From an uncultured Bacteroides sp. (GTDB taxonomy: Bacteria > Bacteroidota > Bacteroidia > Bacteroidales > Bacteroidaceae): a stretch of DNA of 38,273 bases. This document shows positions 1 to 8,364 of this stretch, piece by piece. The stretch is from the NCBI RefSeq assembly GCF_905207245.1, contig NZ_CAJLKP010000058.1, forward strand, positions 1 to 38,273, in the 5' to 3' direction. The translations under genes and the position numbers were made by a program. The notes under the pieces were generated by a model. The model did not search any database, was not told the origin of the DNA, and saw nothing but the letters and a program-made list of their open reading frames with translations. The first letter of the stretch is position 1. Every line of letters starts with the position of its first letter.

Positions 1-128
1 ATGCTTCCATATGAATTTCTAATTTTAGAAGTGTCAACTTATTCAGTACACTACAAGGAAACTGCAATACATTGTATTCAATAAGATGTTTGTTTATATT
101 ATAAAGAAAGAAACAGCCCTAATACCCC

Positions 129-231
129 GGTGTAGGCAAACCAATTGCCTACACCTACCTACACCGTTGCCTACACCACATAGCATGCTATGAATGAGAA
201 TTTTAAATCCCCGGGTGTAGGATGTAGGCAA
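129..231. repeat. GGTGTAGGCAA inverted/direct repeat cluster
   Basis: GGTGTAGGCAA at 129-139 faces its exact complement TTGCCTACACC at 145-155 (11-bp stem, 5-nt loop). A second copy of TTGCCTACACC lies at 167-177, a partial copy CCTACACC lies between them, and GGTGTAGGATGTAGGCAA follows at 214-231. A 10-bp palindrome TAGCATGCTA sits at 181-190. The cluster lies just downstream of the stop codon of the minus-strand ABC exporter, so it could act as its transcription terminator or mRNA 3' end. There is no T-tract right after the stems. Bases 1-128 show nothing else I can identify. Confidence 0.75.
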
Positions 232-267
232 AACTAACCAAAACTCATTGTTGTATCAGCTTTCTGT

Positions 268-2109
268 TTAAGACAGAGACTGCATATCATTCAAGCGCTT
301 ATAGTATCCGTCTTTATCCAACAAAGCTTCATGTTTGCCGCGTTCCACAATTTCTCCTTCATAGAGCACACAGATTTCATCTGCATTCTTAATGGTAGAA
401 AGGCGGTGGGCAATGGCAATCGTAGTACGTGTTTTCATCAGACGTTCCAAAGCTTCCTGCACCAGACGTTCGGATTCGGTATCAAGAGCGGAAGTAGCCT
501 CATCAAGAATAAGGATAGGCGGATTCTTCAGGATGGCACGGGCAATACTGATACGCTGGCGTTGTCCACCGGAAAGCTTGCCACCACGGTCGCCGATATT
601 CGTATTGTAGCCATGCTCGGTTTCCATGATAAAGTCGTGGGCATTGGCAATCTTTGCCGCTTCTATCACTTGTTCCAGCGTGGCATTCTCTACACCGAAA
701 GCAATGTTATTGAAGAAAGTATCATTGAACAGGATAGCCTCCTGGTTTACATTTCCTATCAGACCGCGCAGGTCGTGAATACGGAAGTTCTTGGTGCTGA
801 CACCATCAATCATGATTTCACCAAAATGTATGTCATGATAGCGCGGCAACAAATCGACCAACGTAGATTTTCCGGAACCGGACTGTCCGACAAGGGCAAT
901 GGTCTGACCTTTAGGAACAACCAGGTTTATATGTTTCAGCACTTCCCTCTTTCCATCATAGCTGAAAGAGACGTCCTTAAACTCAATATTATGATTCATC
1001 CCGTGCAGAGGAAGCGGATTTACGGGCTCCTTAATAGGATTCTCAGCCTTCAATATCTTGTCCACACGCTCCATGGAAGCCAAACCTTTCGGAATATTGT
1101 ATCCTGCTTTTGCAAATTCTTTTAACGGATTAATAATGCTATAAAGGATAACCATATAGAAAATGAAAGTAGGAGCCTCCAGCGAAGAATGTTCATCACC
1201 CAGAATCAGCATACCACCAAACCAGAGTACCAGCACAATGAGAAGCGTTCCCAGGAACTCACTCATCGGGTGAGCCAACGCTTGGCGAATAGCTACCCTA
1301 TTGGTCGCATCACGCAATTCATTGCTACATTTTGTAAAACGGTCCACCATCTTATCCTCAGCAATGAAAGCCTTGATAATACGCAGACCACCCAAAGTTT
1401 CTTCCAGTTGCGACATCGTATCGCTCCACTTGCCCTGCGCCTCCAAAGACTGGCGTTTCAGTTTCTTGCCGACTTTACCCATCAGCCAACCCATAACGGG
1501 AAGCACCACTATGGTAAACAAAGTGAGTTGCCAACTGGTGATGATAAGCGTTGCGAAATAAAGCAGAATCAGAATAGGGTTTTTCAGCAACATGTCCAGC
1601 GAACTTGTAATGGAGTTTTCTATTTCGCCCACGTCACCACTCATACGGGCAATAATATCTCCTTTCCGCTCCTGAGAGAAAAAGCCGAGCGGCAGATGCA
1701 TCACTTTAGAATAAACCATGATACGGATGTCGCGAACAACCCCCGTACGCAAAGGAATCATGATGGCGGAAGAACCGAAATAGCAAGATGTTTTCAGCAT
1801 CGTCATGAAGGCAAGGAAAAGCCCCATGAAGAGAAGCGTCATTATAGGTCCGTGTACTTCAATCAAACGGGTGACATAGTAATAGAAGTTATTTATCACC
1901 ACATCTTTTACATCGTCACTTCCCCACTCCATAAAATGGTACACCTTTGCACCCTCACCTGTCTTGAACAGGATATTCAGAATAGGAATTAACAGGGTAA
2001 ATGAGAAGACATTGAAAACAGCCGATAAAACATTGAGCACGATTGCCCATCCTATATACTTCTTATAAGGCGACACAAATCGTCGCATTAATTGCAGGAA
2101 TTCCTTCAT
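268..2109 (-). CDS. MsbA-like ABC exporter, fused permease and ATPase
   Basis: This is a half-size ABC exporter of 613 residues, the usual length for MsbA/lipid-exporter half transporters that work as homodimers in the inner membrane. The N-terminal half has about six membrane segments (roughly residues 18-310). The C-terminal ATPase has Walker A GQSGSGKST (about 407-415), signature LSGGQRQR (about 512-519), Walker B ILILDEATSALD and the H-loop IAHRLST. No peptidase or substrate-binding domain is present. An -7 box on the minus strand lies 28 bp upstream. The neighbouring glycosyltransferase locus and fatty-acid genes make lipid A/LOS-core flipping a reasonable guess, but ABC exporters of this type also move drugs and peptides, so the substrate is inferred only from context. 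Confidence 0.9.
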   Translation of the reverse strand: MKEFLQLMRRFVSPYKKYIGWAIVLNVLSAVFNVFSFTLLIPILNILFKTGEGAKVYHFMEWGSDDVKDVVINNFYYYVTRLIEVHGPIMTLLFMGLFLAFMTMLKTSCYFGSSAIMIPLRTGVVRDIRIMVYSKVMHLPLGFFSQERKGDIIARMSGDVGEIENSITSSLDMLLKNPILILLYFATLIITSWQLTLFTIVVLPVMGWLMGKVGKKLKRQSLEAQGKWSDTMSQLEETLGGLRIIKAFIAEDKMVDRFTKCSNELRDATNRVAIRQALAHPMSEFLGTLLIVLVLWFGGMLILGDEHSSLEAPTFIFYMVILYSIINPLKEFAKAGYNIPKGLASMERVDKILKAENPIKEPVNPLPLHGMNHNIEFKDVSFSYDGKREVLKHINLVVPKGQTIALVGQSGSGKSTLVDLLPRYHDIHFGEIMIDGVSTKNFRIHDLRGLIGNVNQEAILFNDTFFNNIAFGVENATLEQVIEAAKIANAHDFIMETEHGYNTNIGDRGGKLSGGQRQRISIARAILKNPPILILDEATSALDTESERLVQEALERLMKTRTTIAIAHRLSTIKNADEICVLYEGEIVERGKHEALLDKDGYYKRLNDMQSLS

Positions 2110-2136
2110 TGCTTGGTCATTAACGAATTAAGGGCG

Positions 2137-2144
2137 CAAAGATA
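2137..2144 (-). promoter_or_regulatory. Bacteroides -7 box for the ABC exporter
   Basis: The minus strand reads TATCTTTG, a full match to TAnnTTTG, ending 28 bp before the exporter start codon. A TTTA at 2163-2166 (minus strand) is a weak -33 candidate with an 18-bp spacer. Confidence 0.6.
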
Positions 2145-2270
2145 CAAGAAAATTCCTTAAGATAAAGAAGACACGTCCATTATTAACGAGATTTATCCAT
2201 ACAACCCCAAACAAACAAGTCCTGTTGTTCATTTATATAGGTAACGGAATGAAATCGGAAAAATATATTG

Positions 2271-2278
2271 TACCTTTG
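2271..2278 (+). promoter_or_regulatory. Bacteroides -7 box for the LtaS-like gene
   Basis: TACCTTTG is a full match to TAnnTTTG. It lies inside the longest possible reading frame (ATG at 2225) and therefore argues that translation starts downstream at 2306. I see no clear -33 TTTG. Confidence 0.6.
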
Positions 2279-2305
2279 CGCCCGGATATAAAAAAACTCT
2301 TTATT

Positions 2306-4075
2306 ATGACAAAGATTGATAAGTCCGTACTGACATTCGGAATCTCTATTTTTCTTAAATTCATCCTGTTTGATGTGCTGTGGTGCATCCCCACTACCTT
2401 CGCTCCTTTCTCTACCATCGAATTTTATACAACAAAGCTCATAGCTACCCTTATACTGATTATTCCTTTTGCTTTCTTCAAGCTCTGGAAAACGGAAACC
2501 GTCATCATGTTCCTGCTGGATGCTCTCCTGATAGCCAACCTGATGTACTTCCGCACTTATTACACCGCCATACCGTTGAACAGCTACGGGCTATCGGGCA
2601 ACCTTGCGGACTTCACCGGAAGCGTGGTGGATTCCCTCCGGTGGTACGACCTGCTCTTTCCGCTATCTACCATTGCCGCCGTCTTGATTCATCTACGTAC
2701 AAAAAAAGCGTCACACCTGAAGCGTCCGGCACCCATTCTTCCATATTTGGGTATGTTGGCAGCAATTATCTGCGTCTTTACCATCGTGACAATGACAAAA
2801 GGTGGATTCAAGGCCGCTAACGCCAAAGTCCGCCAGGCAGCTTATCTTTGTTCAAGCGGAGCTACCATGTACACAGTCTTTGGCAGCTTGTGCTACGACC
2901 TCATGAACCAGCAAGCCGAGCTGACTCCCGAAGTACAAAAAGAAATAGAAGATTGGCTGGCTCAAAAGCCTAAACACGAAGTTGCCGTACCGGATAGCTG
3001 TAGCGGTAGCCAACGCAATAATTGCATCATTATCTTTGCAGAATCGCTGGAAAGCTGGGTACTGGAAAAAGAAGTGGAAGGACAAGAAATCACTCCTTAC
3101 CTGAACAAGTTGCTGAAAGATTCCACCACGCTTTATGCCCCGCATGTGCTGACACAGGTAAAAGGCGGTCGTTCCATCGATGCACAGCTAATGCTCTGCA
3201 CCGGACTGCTTCCTTTAAACAGTGGTACTTACAGCAGTCAGTATCCCAATCATGTCTATCCTTCACTCCAGAAGGCCATGCGGGAGAAAAAGCAATCGCG
3301 CAACTACTTGCTGACCATAGATAAAGTGTCTACATGGAATCAGGGCCCCATCGCTTACAGTTTCGGCATAGATACCATCCTTGCTTATCACGACTTCAAA
3401 CTGACCGAAGCCTTCGGGACACATAAGCGCACCGGAGACGGTTCATTCTTTGCCCAATGTCAGGAGAAGATAGCCAAAGAAGAAGTCTGGAAGAAAGGAG
3501 AAAATGCCTATATGCAGTTCATCACTTACTCCGGTCATGCCCCGTTCATACTGCCGGAACATCTGAGAGAAGTATCATTCTCAGCCGATATTCCGGAGAA
3601 GATGGGGAATTATATGACTACTGCCCGCTATACGGACAAAGCCATCGGAAAGTTTGTGGAATATCTGAAAACGCTTCCACAATATAAGGAAACACTGATT
3701 GTCATCACAGGAGACCATGAAGGTCTGGCATCCTACCGGGCTGAATTATGTGATACTCCCCAAGGCAAAGGTGTTGTATCCGATAAACCATTCACGCCTT
3801 TTATTGTTGTGAACTCACCCGTAGGTATGCGCTATGACGAGGTAATGGGGCAGATAGACATGTATCCCACTCTGCTGAACCTGCTTCAACTGGATGATTA
3901 TTACTGGACCGGACTGGGTGAAAGCATTCTTAATCCTAATAAGAAAGGATTTGCTGTTGGGTCGCAAATGAATGTGGAAGGAGAGGGCTATAGTTCGGAG
4001 GAAGTGGATTTCGCAAAGGAAGCTTATGAGGTTTCCGATCAGATAATTCATTTTAATTATTTTGGGAGAAAATGA
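2306..4075 (+). CDS. LtaS/sulfatase-superfamily membrane phosphotransferase
   Basis: The 589-residue protein has five N-terminal membrane segments (about residues 5-170) followed by a periplasmic alkaline-phosphatase-superfamily domain, the layout of lipoteichoic acid synthase and phosphoglycerol/phosphoethanolamine transferases. The metal-binding motif FAESLESW and the motif TGDHEG (Asp470-His471) are present. The region matching the LtaS nucleophile (QGKTSDSE) reads GGRSIDAQ, with Ser290 where LtaS has Thr. Bacteroides makes no lipoteichoic acid, so a phosphoglycerol or phosphoethanolamine transfer to an envelope lipid or glycan is the likely role (inference). I chose the ATG at 2306 because the promoter -7 box at 2271 lies inside the longer frame from 2225. 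It is divergent from the ABC exporter and may share its envelope role. Confidence 0.85.
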   Translation: MTKIDKSVLTFGISIFLKFILFDVLWCIPTTFAPFSTIEFYTTKLIATLILIIPFAFFKLWKTETVIMFLLDALLIANLMYFRTYYTAIPLNSYGLSGNLADFTGSVVDSLRWYDLLFPLSTIAAVLIHLRTKKASHLKRPAPILPYLGMLAAIICVFTIVTMTKGGFKAANAKVRQAAYLCSSGATMYTVFGSLCYDLMNQQAELTPEVQKEIEDWLAQKPKHEVAVPDSCSGSQRNNCIIIFAESLESWVLEKEVEGQEITPYLNKLLKDSTTLYAPHVLTQVKGGRSIDAQLMLCTGLLPLNSGTYSSQYPNHVYPSLQKAMREKKQSRNYLLTIDKVSTWNQGPIAYSFGIDTILAYHDFKLTEAFGTHKRTGDGSFFAQCQEKIAKEEVWKKGENAYMQFITYSGHAPFILPEHLREVSFSADIPEKMGNYMTTARYTDKAIGKFVEYLKTLPQYKETLIVITGDHEGLASYRAELCDTPQGKGVVSDKPFTPFIVVNSPVGMRYDEVMGQIDMYPTLLNLLQLDDYYWTGLGESILNPNKKGFAVGSQMNVEGEGYSSEEVDFAKEAYEVSDQIIHFNYFGRK

Positions 4076-4142
4076 TAGTATAAGCTAATTATGATGGCAT
4101 ACCTATTAAAAAGAAAGGGTTCCGTGTTTTTAAGAGTCTTTG

Positions 4143-4174
4143 TTTGGAGAAATAACAGAAAGGGCGTACCTTTG
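4143..4174 (+). promoter_or_regulatory. Bacteroides promoter, TTTG-N20-TACCTTTG
   Basis: TTTG at 4143-4146 is followed 20 bp later by TACCTTTG at 4167-4174. Both elements and the spacing match the Bacteroides primary sigma consensus. The start codon of the AAA-ATPase gene lies 37 bp downstream. Confidence 0.8.
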
Positions 4175-4211
4175 TTTGCATTCAAAGTAAACTCCTAAAA
4201 AGGCACCAGTT

Positions 4212-5966
4212 ATGGAAGAATATATTGCACCGAAAAGAAAACGCATCCCCTACGGCATGATGAACTTCGCCGTGATTCGTCGTGATGATTGTTATTATGT
4301 AGACAAGACCCGGTTTATTCCCATAATAGAAGACGCGGATAAGTTTTTCTTTTTCATCCGTCCTCGTCGTTTCGGTAAAAGCCTGACGGTGAGTATGCTG
4401 CAACACTATTACGACATAGCTGCCAAGGATAAGTTTGATGCTTTGTTTGGCGACCTTTACATTGGCAAGCACCCTACGAGTGACCGCAACAGTTATCTGG
4501 TGCTATACCTCAACTTCTCGGGAATTGTGGGTGAACTGCACAATTACCGCAAAGGACTGGATGCGCATTGCCAAACCATGTTCGACTACTTTTGCGATGT
4601 TTACGCCGAGTATCTTCCTCAAGGTATCAAGGAAAAACTGGATGAAAAAGAAGGAGCAGTAGAACAATTCGAATATCTGTTTACGGAATGCAGCAAAACC
4701 GGTCAAAGAATTTATCTCTTCATCGACGAATACGACCACTTTACCAATGCCATCCTGGCTGACCCCGAAAGTTTGCACCGCTACACCAACGAGACACATG
4801 GCGAAGGCTATCTGCGCGCCTTCTTCAATAAGGTGAAAGCAGGAACCTACTCCAGCATTGAACGTTGTTTCATCACAGGCGTCAGTCCTGTTACGATGGA
4901 CGACCTCACCAGTGGCTTCAACATCGGCACCAACTACTCACTCTCCCCAAGATTCAACGAAATGATAGGATTCACGGAAGAGGAAGTACGGCAAATGCTG
5001 ACCTATTACTCCACCACCAGCCACTTCAACCACACTGTGGATAAACTGTTGGACATAATGAAACCGTGGTACGATAACTATTGCTTCGCACAGGGACGTT
5101 ATGGTGAAACTACCATGTACAACTCTAATATGGTGCTCTATTTTATCAAAAACTACCTCGACAATGATGGCAAAGCACCGCAGAATATGATAGAAAGCAA
5201 TATCCGTATTGACTATGAGAAGTTGCGCATGCTCATCCGCAAAGACAAAGAGTTTGCCCACGATGCTTCCATCATCCAGACTCTGGTGAGCCAAGGTTAT
5301 ATTACCGGAGATTTGAAAGATAGTTTTCCTGCCGCTAATATTACCAATCCGGACAACTTCGTGAGCTTACTCTATTATTTCGGTATGCTCACTATCAGTG
5401 GCACATATAAAGGTAAAACCAAGCTCACCATTCCCAACCAGGTGGTCCGCGAACAACTATACGCCTATCTGCTGAGCACCTATGATGAAGCTGACCTCAA
5501 TTTCAGCAGCTACGAAAAGAACGAACTGTCCAGTACCCTTGCCTACGACGGCGACTGGCAAACCTATTTCGGCTACATTGCCGACTGCCTGAAACGTTAT
5601 GCCTCCCAGCGCGACAAACAGAAAGGGGAATTCTTTGTCCACGGCTTCACCCTTGCCATGACGGCTCAGAACCGTTTCTATCGCCCCATTTCGGAGCAAG
5701 ATACACAAGCCGGATATGTCGATATATTCCTCTGTCCGTTACTGGAAATCTATTCTGACATGAAGCACAGCTACATTGTAGAGCTGAAGTATGCCAAATA
5801 TAAGGATCCCGAAAACCGTGTGGAGGAGTTGCGTAAAGAAGCTATCGCCCAAGCCAACCGCTATGCCGATACGGAAACGGTGAGAAATGCCATCGGCACC
5901 ACGGCTCTGCATAAAATTGTAGTGGTGTATAAAGGGATGGATATGCCGGTATGTGAAGAGGTATAG
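4212..5966 (+). CDS. AAA-ATPase-like / PD-(D/E)XK nuclease family protein
   Basis: This 584-residue soluble protein belongs to the widespread Bacteroidetes family that joins an AAA-ATPase_like domain (PF09820 type) to a C-terminal PD-(D/E)XK nuclease-like domain (PF08011 type). The P-loop is the family's degenerate form, RPRRFGKS at residues 50-57. Walker B is YLFIDEYDHF, with Asp172-Glu173. Near the C terminus Asp504 (GYVDIF) and Glu524-x-Lys526 (VELKYAK) form the expected D...ExK nuclease signature, so both halves look intact. The gene is monocistronic with its own strong promoter. The biological role of the family is not established; paralogues are usually many per genome, which suggests mobility or conflict functions, but no mobile-element partner is visible here. 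Confidence 0.85.
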   Translation: MEEYIAPKRKRIPYGMMNFAVIRRDDCYYVDKTRFIPIIEDADKFFFFIRPRRFGKSLTVSMLQHYYDIAAKDKFDALFGDLYIGKHPTSDRNSYLVLYLNFSGIVGELHNYRKGLDAHCQTMFDYFCDVYAEYLPQGIKEKLDEKEGAVEQFEYLFTECSKTGQRIYLFIDEYDHFTNAILADPESLHRYTNETHGEGYLRAFFNKVKAGTYSSIERCFITGVSPVTMDDLTSGFNIGTNYSLSPRFNEMIGFTEEEVRQMLTYYSTTSHFNHTVDKLLDIMKPWYDNYCFAQGRYGETTMYNSNMVLYFIKNYLDNDGKAPQNMIESNIRIDYEKLRMLIRKDKEFAHDASIIQTLVSQGYITGDLKDSFPAANITNPDNFVSLLYYFGMLTISGTYKGKTKLTIPNQVVREQLYAYLLSTYDEADLNFSSYEKNELSSTLAYDGDWQTYFGYIADCLKRYASQRDKQKGEFFVHGFTLAMTAQNRFYRPISEQDTQAGYVDIFLCPLLEIYSDMKHSYIVELKYAKYKDPENRVEELRKEAIAQANRYADTETVRNAIGTTALHKIVVVYKGMDMPVCEEV

Positions 5967-6357
5967 TCTGGAGCACTTTAGGAACATCTCAACTAACGCA
6001 GCAGTGAAATCTCTGAACTCAAAGATGAAAGATTCAGAGCAGAGCTAAGAGAAGTATGTGACTTGTCATTCTATATATGCCGTTGCTCTCTGATATTTAG
6101 TTAGACATGCATGTCTTCATTCACAGACTTTTGCACATGAACTTTTTTAGTGAACACTAGTATCTAATAATCTTTTTTCAAACGATACATATCAATTATA
6201 CCTACAAATACTTTATCTTTGTACATATTAAAATCAAAACACAATTTGGATTCATTTATAAAACAACCATATGAATGCTATATCCAAGTTTATTATTGCC
6301 ACAATTAACTTAGTTATTAATTGCACCAAAATGTGATGCACACTCATAATCAAAAAT
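5967..6357. other. 391-bp intergenic region before the glycosyltransferase locus
   Basis: No gene is supported here. It contains an inverted repeat CTCTGAA (6011-6017) / TTCAGAG (6033-6039) with a 15-nt loop and no following T-tract, a weak terminator candidate for the AAA-ATPase gene, and the promoter -7 box at 6214. The region is markedly AT-rich. Confidence 0.5.
6214..6221 (+). promoter_or_regulatory. Bacteroides -7 box opening the glycosyltransferase locus
   Basis: TATCTTTG fits TAnnTTTG. Transcription from here would give a leader of about 130 nt before the first glycosyltransferase, longer than for most promoters in this window. No clear -33 TTTG is seen. Confidence 0.5.
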
Positions 6358-7335
6358 ATGATTCGAAGCTTAAAACATTATTTTAAAAAGAAGAATGAGT
6401 TTTACACCGGAAACTTAGAACCAACTTACACGAATTGGGACATCCTGGAATGCAAAGACTTATACCTCAGTAAAGTCTCTGATTCCCAAAGAGAGCAATC
6501 GTCCCGACTACTTACAGAGAAAACTATCTTCCACGCTTACTGGCACGGAACTTTTGGTCTTAAGCAAGCTTTTTCCATTAAAAGTTTTCTGTGTACACAA
6601 AATTTGGAAAGTACAGAGTTGTGGCTGTGGCTGGATGAAGCAAATGGTTATTCACAGGTGGAGAGCAACCCATATCTGCATGAGCTGAAAGACAAAATAA
6701 AAATAGTATCATGGAATGTTGAAAAAGAAATAGTAGGCACTCCATTCTTAAAAATCAAGGAGTACATCCATGCAGCCAAGAATTTGGCAGCAAAGGGCGA
6801 CGATTTCCGGATTATTTCTCTCTACAAATATGGAGGTTTATACTTCGATCTCGATGTTATGTTTTTGAAAGACTTTACTCCTTTGCTAAAAGGACACGAA
6901 TTTGTCTATGCATGGGAATACCAACCTTATGCAAACAGTGCAATTTTATATCTACGCAAGAATAGCTACATAACAAATTACTTAGCGAAAAAACTACAAA
7001 AAAGAAAAGCAGCAATGCCATGGGTATTATTCGATTACAAAGATAAGAAATTAGCAAACCTAAGGAATTATCCTTGTACCTTTTTCGACCCATTATGGGG
7101 AGGATATTGCGAAGGAATGCCTTTAAGCAAATTCACAGATTTCTTCAAAGAGTTTGGCGATGGTTTCAACAAAAAAAATAACATCAACAGTTATAAAGAG
7201 TTCTTTCCCGGAGCATTCGCATATCATTGGCACAATTCGTGGGATGCTAAAGAAGTAGAGAACTCATACTTTGGGCTATTTAATCTTGAATTCAACCAAA
7301 TATTGAATAATAACAAACAATGCACTAACTTTTAG
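6358..7335 (+). CDS. GT32-like glycosyltransferase (DXD sugar-binding type)
   Basis: This 325-residue protein carries the hallmark of the glycosyltransferase sugar-binding DXD family (PF04488, OCH1/GT32-like): the stretch FRIISLYKYGGLYFDLDVMF, in which Asp164-x-Asp166 would bind the nucleotide-sugar metal ion. There is no signal peptide or membrane segment, so it probably acts at the cytoplasmic face of the inner membrane. It is the first gene of a run of ten same-strand glycosyltransferase-like genes and is separated from the next by 4 bp, so the two are probably cotranscribed. Donor and acceptor sugars cannot be read from the sequence. Base composition is AT-rich compared with the housekeeping genes downstream. 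Confidence 0.85.
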   Translation: MIRSLKHYFKKKNEFYTGNLEPTYTNWDILECKDLYLSKVSDSQREQSSRLLTEKTIFHAYWHGTFGLKQAFSIKSFLCTQNLESTELWLWLDEANGYSQVESNPYLHELKDKIKIVSWNVEKEIVGTPFLKIKEYIHAAKNLAAKGDDFRIISLYKYGGLYFDLDVMFLKDFTPLLKGHEFVYAWEYQPYANSAILYLRKNSYITNYLAKKLQKRKAAMPWVLFDYKDKKLANLRNYPCTFFDPLWGGYCEGMPLSKFTDFFKEFGDGFNKKNNINSYKEFFPGAFAYHWHNSWDAKEVENSYFGLFNLEFNQILNNNKQCTNF

Positions 7336-7339
7336 TCAC

Positions 7340-8311
7340 ATGCAAAAGAAATTTATAAAACTACTGAAAAAGCTACGCCAACGTCATATCCAAAAGTACG
7401 GATTACCGCAACATAGGCTTCTGTGCAGAGAAACAGACCCTAATATCATAGCAGACCAAATCAGAAAGAGATTACTATCCCCTGAGCCTTGCATGCTCTC
7501 AAGATTCGGCGCAGTTGAAATAGGATGCGTAGTCAACTACTTAGGCGTCTATCGCCAAAAAAGAAAAATTATCAAGTACATAAAAGGAGAAGCATTCCCT
7601 TGGTGGTGGGAAGAAGATACAATGTATCCGATGAGAAATAATGCCGGATTCTTTTCGGCGACTCCCGAACTGTTAAAACGTTTTTCGGAGATGATGATTG
7701 AAGACATGCCTCTGATTGATATTCTTGCTTCCTGGAGGTTCGAAGAAGAATACTTCTCAAAGGAATTACAGCATACCTACAAAATAGATTTTGAGCCCTA
7801 CAACCCCTTTTGGAGCGATGTGCCGTGGACGACTGCCTTAGAAAGTAAAAAGGTTTTGGTAGTACATCCTTTTGCTGAAACCATACAAAAGCAGTATCTC
7901 CGAAAAGAACTCATCCACAAAGACCCAAGAGTTCTGCCAACTTTCGACTTACAAACAATCAAGGCTATTCAAACTATTGGCAATCAAAGCGACAGTAGAT
8001 TCGAGACATGGTTTGACGCTCTCGAATTCATGAAAAGCGAAATTGACAAAAGGGATTATGATGTCTGTTTATTGGGGTGTGGAGCGTATGGAATGCCATT
8101 AGCAGCACACGTCAAACGTTCCGGGAAAAAGGCTGTACACATAGGTGGCAGTTTACAATTACTGTTCGGGATAAGAGGCGCCAGATGGGAAAACAGTAAC
8201 TATAATGCAACTTATAATTATTCGAAATTAATGAATGAATATTGGGTTAAACCCTCTGAGACCGAAACTCCCCAAAAGGCCCGGCAGGTAGAAGAGGGAT
8301 GCTATTGGTAA
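7340..8311 (+). CDS. Putative GT-D-fold (DUF1792-like) glycosyltransferase
   Basis: This 323-residue soluble protein has no standard GT-A or GT-B motif. Near the N terminus it has CMLSRFGAVEIG (Arg55, Glu60), which resembles the RFGDGE-type motif of the GT-D/DUF1792 family, though the usual Asp is replaced by Ala. Around residues 243-275 it has LLGCGAYGMPLAAHVKRSGK followed by HIGGSLQLLFG, which resembles the second conserved block of that family. It sits 4 bp after the GT32-like gene and 53 bp before a GT4-like gene, so position strongly supports a role in glycan assembly. An alternative is a nucleotide-sugar-binding accessory protein. The family call is from remembered motifs only. Confidence 0.5.
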   Translation: MQKKFIKLLKKLRQRHIQKYGLPQHRLLCRETDPNIIADQIRKRLLSPEPCMLSRFGAVEIGCVVNYLGVYRQKRKIIKYIKGEAFPWWWEEDTMYPMRNNAGFFSATPELLKRFSEMMIEDMPLIDILASWRFEEEYFSKELQHTYKIDFEPYNPFWSDVPWTTALESKKVLVVHPFAETIQKQYLRKELIHKDPRVLPTFDLQTIKAIQTIGNQSDSRFETWFDALEFMKSEIDKRDYDVCLLGCGAYGMPLAAHVKRSGKKAVHIGGSLQLLFGIRGARWENSNYNATYNYSKLMNEYWVKPSETETPQKARQVEEGCYW

Positions 8312-8364
8312 CAATATCTCTATTTTTTATTTATTAGATAATATTTATAAAAACTAGCTTATAT

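Noticed and set aside
1..128. tRNA or small RNA at the window start
   Set aside because: No cloverleaf or conserved arms could be found.
331..1125. Long plus-strand open frame opposite the ABC exporter
   Set aside because: It is antisense to the conserved ATPase domain, has no promoter and no recognisable protein features; a shadow frame.
6011..6039. Terminator after the AAA-ATPase gene
   Set aside because: The stem is 7 bp with a 15-nt loop and no T-tract, so I did not list it as a separate feature.
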